6,679 nt of DNA from Phycisphaerales bacterium (GTDB taxonomy: Bacteria > Planctomycetota > Phycisphaerae > Phycisphaerales > UBA1924), in contig JAGVLZ010000262.1 in the NCBI GenBank assembly GCA_020054055.1, positions 1-6,679 on the forward strand, in the 5' to 3' direction. The notes below the pieces were generated by a model that saw only the letters and a program-made list of their open reading frames with translations, did no database searches and was not told the origin of the DNA. The stretch's first letter is position 1, and the number at the start of each line of letters is the position of its first letter. A program made the translations under genes and the position numbers. Of the stretch, positions 5,947-6,679 are shown in pieces.

Positions 5947-6080
5947 AGTTGCTTCGGGGAGGTATCGGCCGGAGAGGAGTTCGCCCCACGGTAAAGGCGA
6001 TGCAAAGGATAGCACTCGTCAAGCCCTGATGCTCCGAAATACCGTACATATACCAAATAATGGTGGACGAGCGGTCGGAA
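5947..6080 (-). promoter_or_regulatory. AT-richer spacer, possible promoter region for the phosphatase-like gene and accD
   Basis: This 134-base gap between the rpe stop and the phosphatase-like start contains the most AT-rich short patch of the right half (about 6036-6064). Within it are a small inverted repeat, ACCA-N5-TGGT (about 6052-6064), and a repeated ATACC. A TTGACG hexamer reads on the minus strand at 6017-6022, but no good -10 box lies at the right distance. Promoter function is a guess from position and base composition. Confidence 0.25.
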
Positions 6081-6679
6081 TCAGCCCCGAATCGCTCGGA
6101 TGACCCCGGGCCATTCGTTCCTTGGATGGCCGAAGACCGCGCTTCCTGCGACGAGCACATCGCAGCCCGCCTCGCGGCATGATCGGGAAGTGTCCTTGGC
6201 GATCCCGCCGTCCATTTCGAGTCGTTGATCGGGGCGGAGGCGCCTTTTCACCACCCGGACCTTTTCGAGAACGGGGTCCATGAACGACTGGCCGCCGAAG
6301 CCGGGGTTGACGCTCATAACGAGAATCAGGTCGAAGTCGGCGACCAGATCGAGGATGGATTCGACGGGTGTTGGCGGATTGATGGCCAGACCCGCTGTCA
6401 TCCCGGCAGCGCGGACCTGATCGGCCAGGCGGCGCGGGTCGTAGCCTTGGGAGAGTGGGCTGAGGCCGGTGCCGGCGCGGGGGTCGAGAACCGGCTCGAT
6501 GTGGAAGGTGAGGTGGTTCGCCCCGGCGTCGGCGAAAGGTCGGACGTACTGCTGGGGGTCGGTGACCATGACGTGGACATCGAGGAAGGCATCCGGGAGC
6601 GAGCGGCGGAGCGAGGCGACGAGGGCCGGGCCGAGGGTGAGGTTGGGGACGAAGTGGCCGTCCATCACGTCGACGTGCA
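6081..6679 (-). CDS. rpe: Ribulose-phosphate 3-epimerase, N-terminus cut by right edge
   Basis: Interconverts D-ribulose 5-phosphate and D-xylulose 5-phosphate in the pentose phosphate and Calvin pathways; a cytoplasmic TIM barrel. The 198 visible residues start inside the first metal-binding strand, HVDVMDGHFVPN (His1, Asp3). They also contain DVHVMV (metal His35), the phosphate-loop region VNPGFGGQSF, the catalytic and metal Asp156 in LEMDGGI, and the final phosphate-binding VAGSAVFG. All four expected metal ligands are therefore present. About 30-35 N-terminal residues lie outside the window. An unusual extra stretch (about visible residues 63-80, VLDPRAGTGLSPLSQGYD) follows the HIEP segment; typical family members are shorter here. 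The 134-base gap after the stop suggests it is not tightly coupled to the next gene. Confidence 0.95.
   Translation of the reverse strand, partial: HVDVMDGHFVPNLTLGPALVASLRRSLPDAFLDVHVMVTDPQQYVRPFADAGANHLTFHIEPVLDPRAGTGLSPLSQGYDPRRLADQVRAAGMTAGLAINPPTPVESILDLVADFDLILVMSVNPGFGGQSFMDPVLEKVRVVKRRLRPDQRLEMDGGIAKDTSRSCREAGCDVLVAGSAVFGHPRNEWPGVIRAIRG

Noticed and set aside
5947..6015. GTG start at 6015 for the phosphatase-like gene
   Set aside because: It adds 23 residues with no counterpart in the family before the core motif, and it has no better ribosome site than the ATG at 5946.
6000..6022. TTGACG as a sigma-70 -35 box upstream of the phosphatase-like gene
   Set aside because: No convincing -10 hexamer lies 16-18 bases downstream, so it was not called as a promoter.

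Overview
The window is a GC-rich bacterial chromosome segment in which every supported gene lies on the minus strand, so transcription runs from the right edge to the left. The gene content, the small hypothetical proteins and the hairpin-rich intergenic spacer suggest a planctomycete, perhaps Phycisphaerae-like. No 16S or clear marker is present, so that placement is an inference. No tRNA, rRNA, CRISPR array or transposase is visible, and no stretch above 300 bases lacks a gene.

In transcription order the window starts with a 5'-truncated ribulose-phosphate 3-epimerase (rpe, right edge). A relatively AT-rich 134-base spacer follows, then a histidine-phosphatase-fold protein that has lost its catalytic residues. 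Next come acetyl-CoA carboxylase beta (accD), a four-helix membrane protein of unknown function, and a DUF433/DUF5615 toxin-antitoxin pair. Pyruvate dehydrogenase E1 beta (pdhB) is followed by a double-hairpin repeat, then a small basic-tailed protein overlapping a DUF4268 nuclease-like protein. The window ends in the N-terminal part of the dihydrolipoamide acyltransferase E2 gene, which runs off the left edge.

The core genes form a coherent metabolic set: pyruvate to acetyl-CoA (pdhB, E2), acetyl-CoA to malonyl-CoA (accD), and a pentose-phosphate/Calvin enzyme (rpe). Accessory genes have entered this set at two points: the membrane protein plus toxin-antitoxin pair upstream of pdhB, and the two-gene DUF4268 cassette between pdhB and E2. 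No E1 alpha gene is next to pdhB in the visible sequence.

The most interesting items are the intact but catalytically stripped phosphatase homologue beside accD and the overlapping small-protein/DUF4268 pair splitting the pyruvate dehydrogenase genes. The double-hairpin element bordering that pair is also worth a look. None of these proves a new system, but each is a concrete lead.
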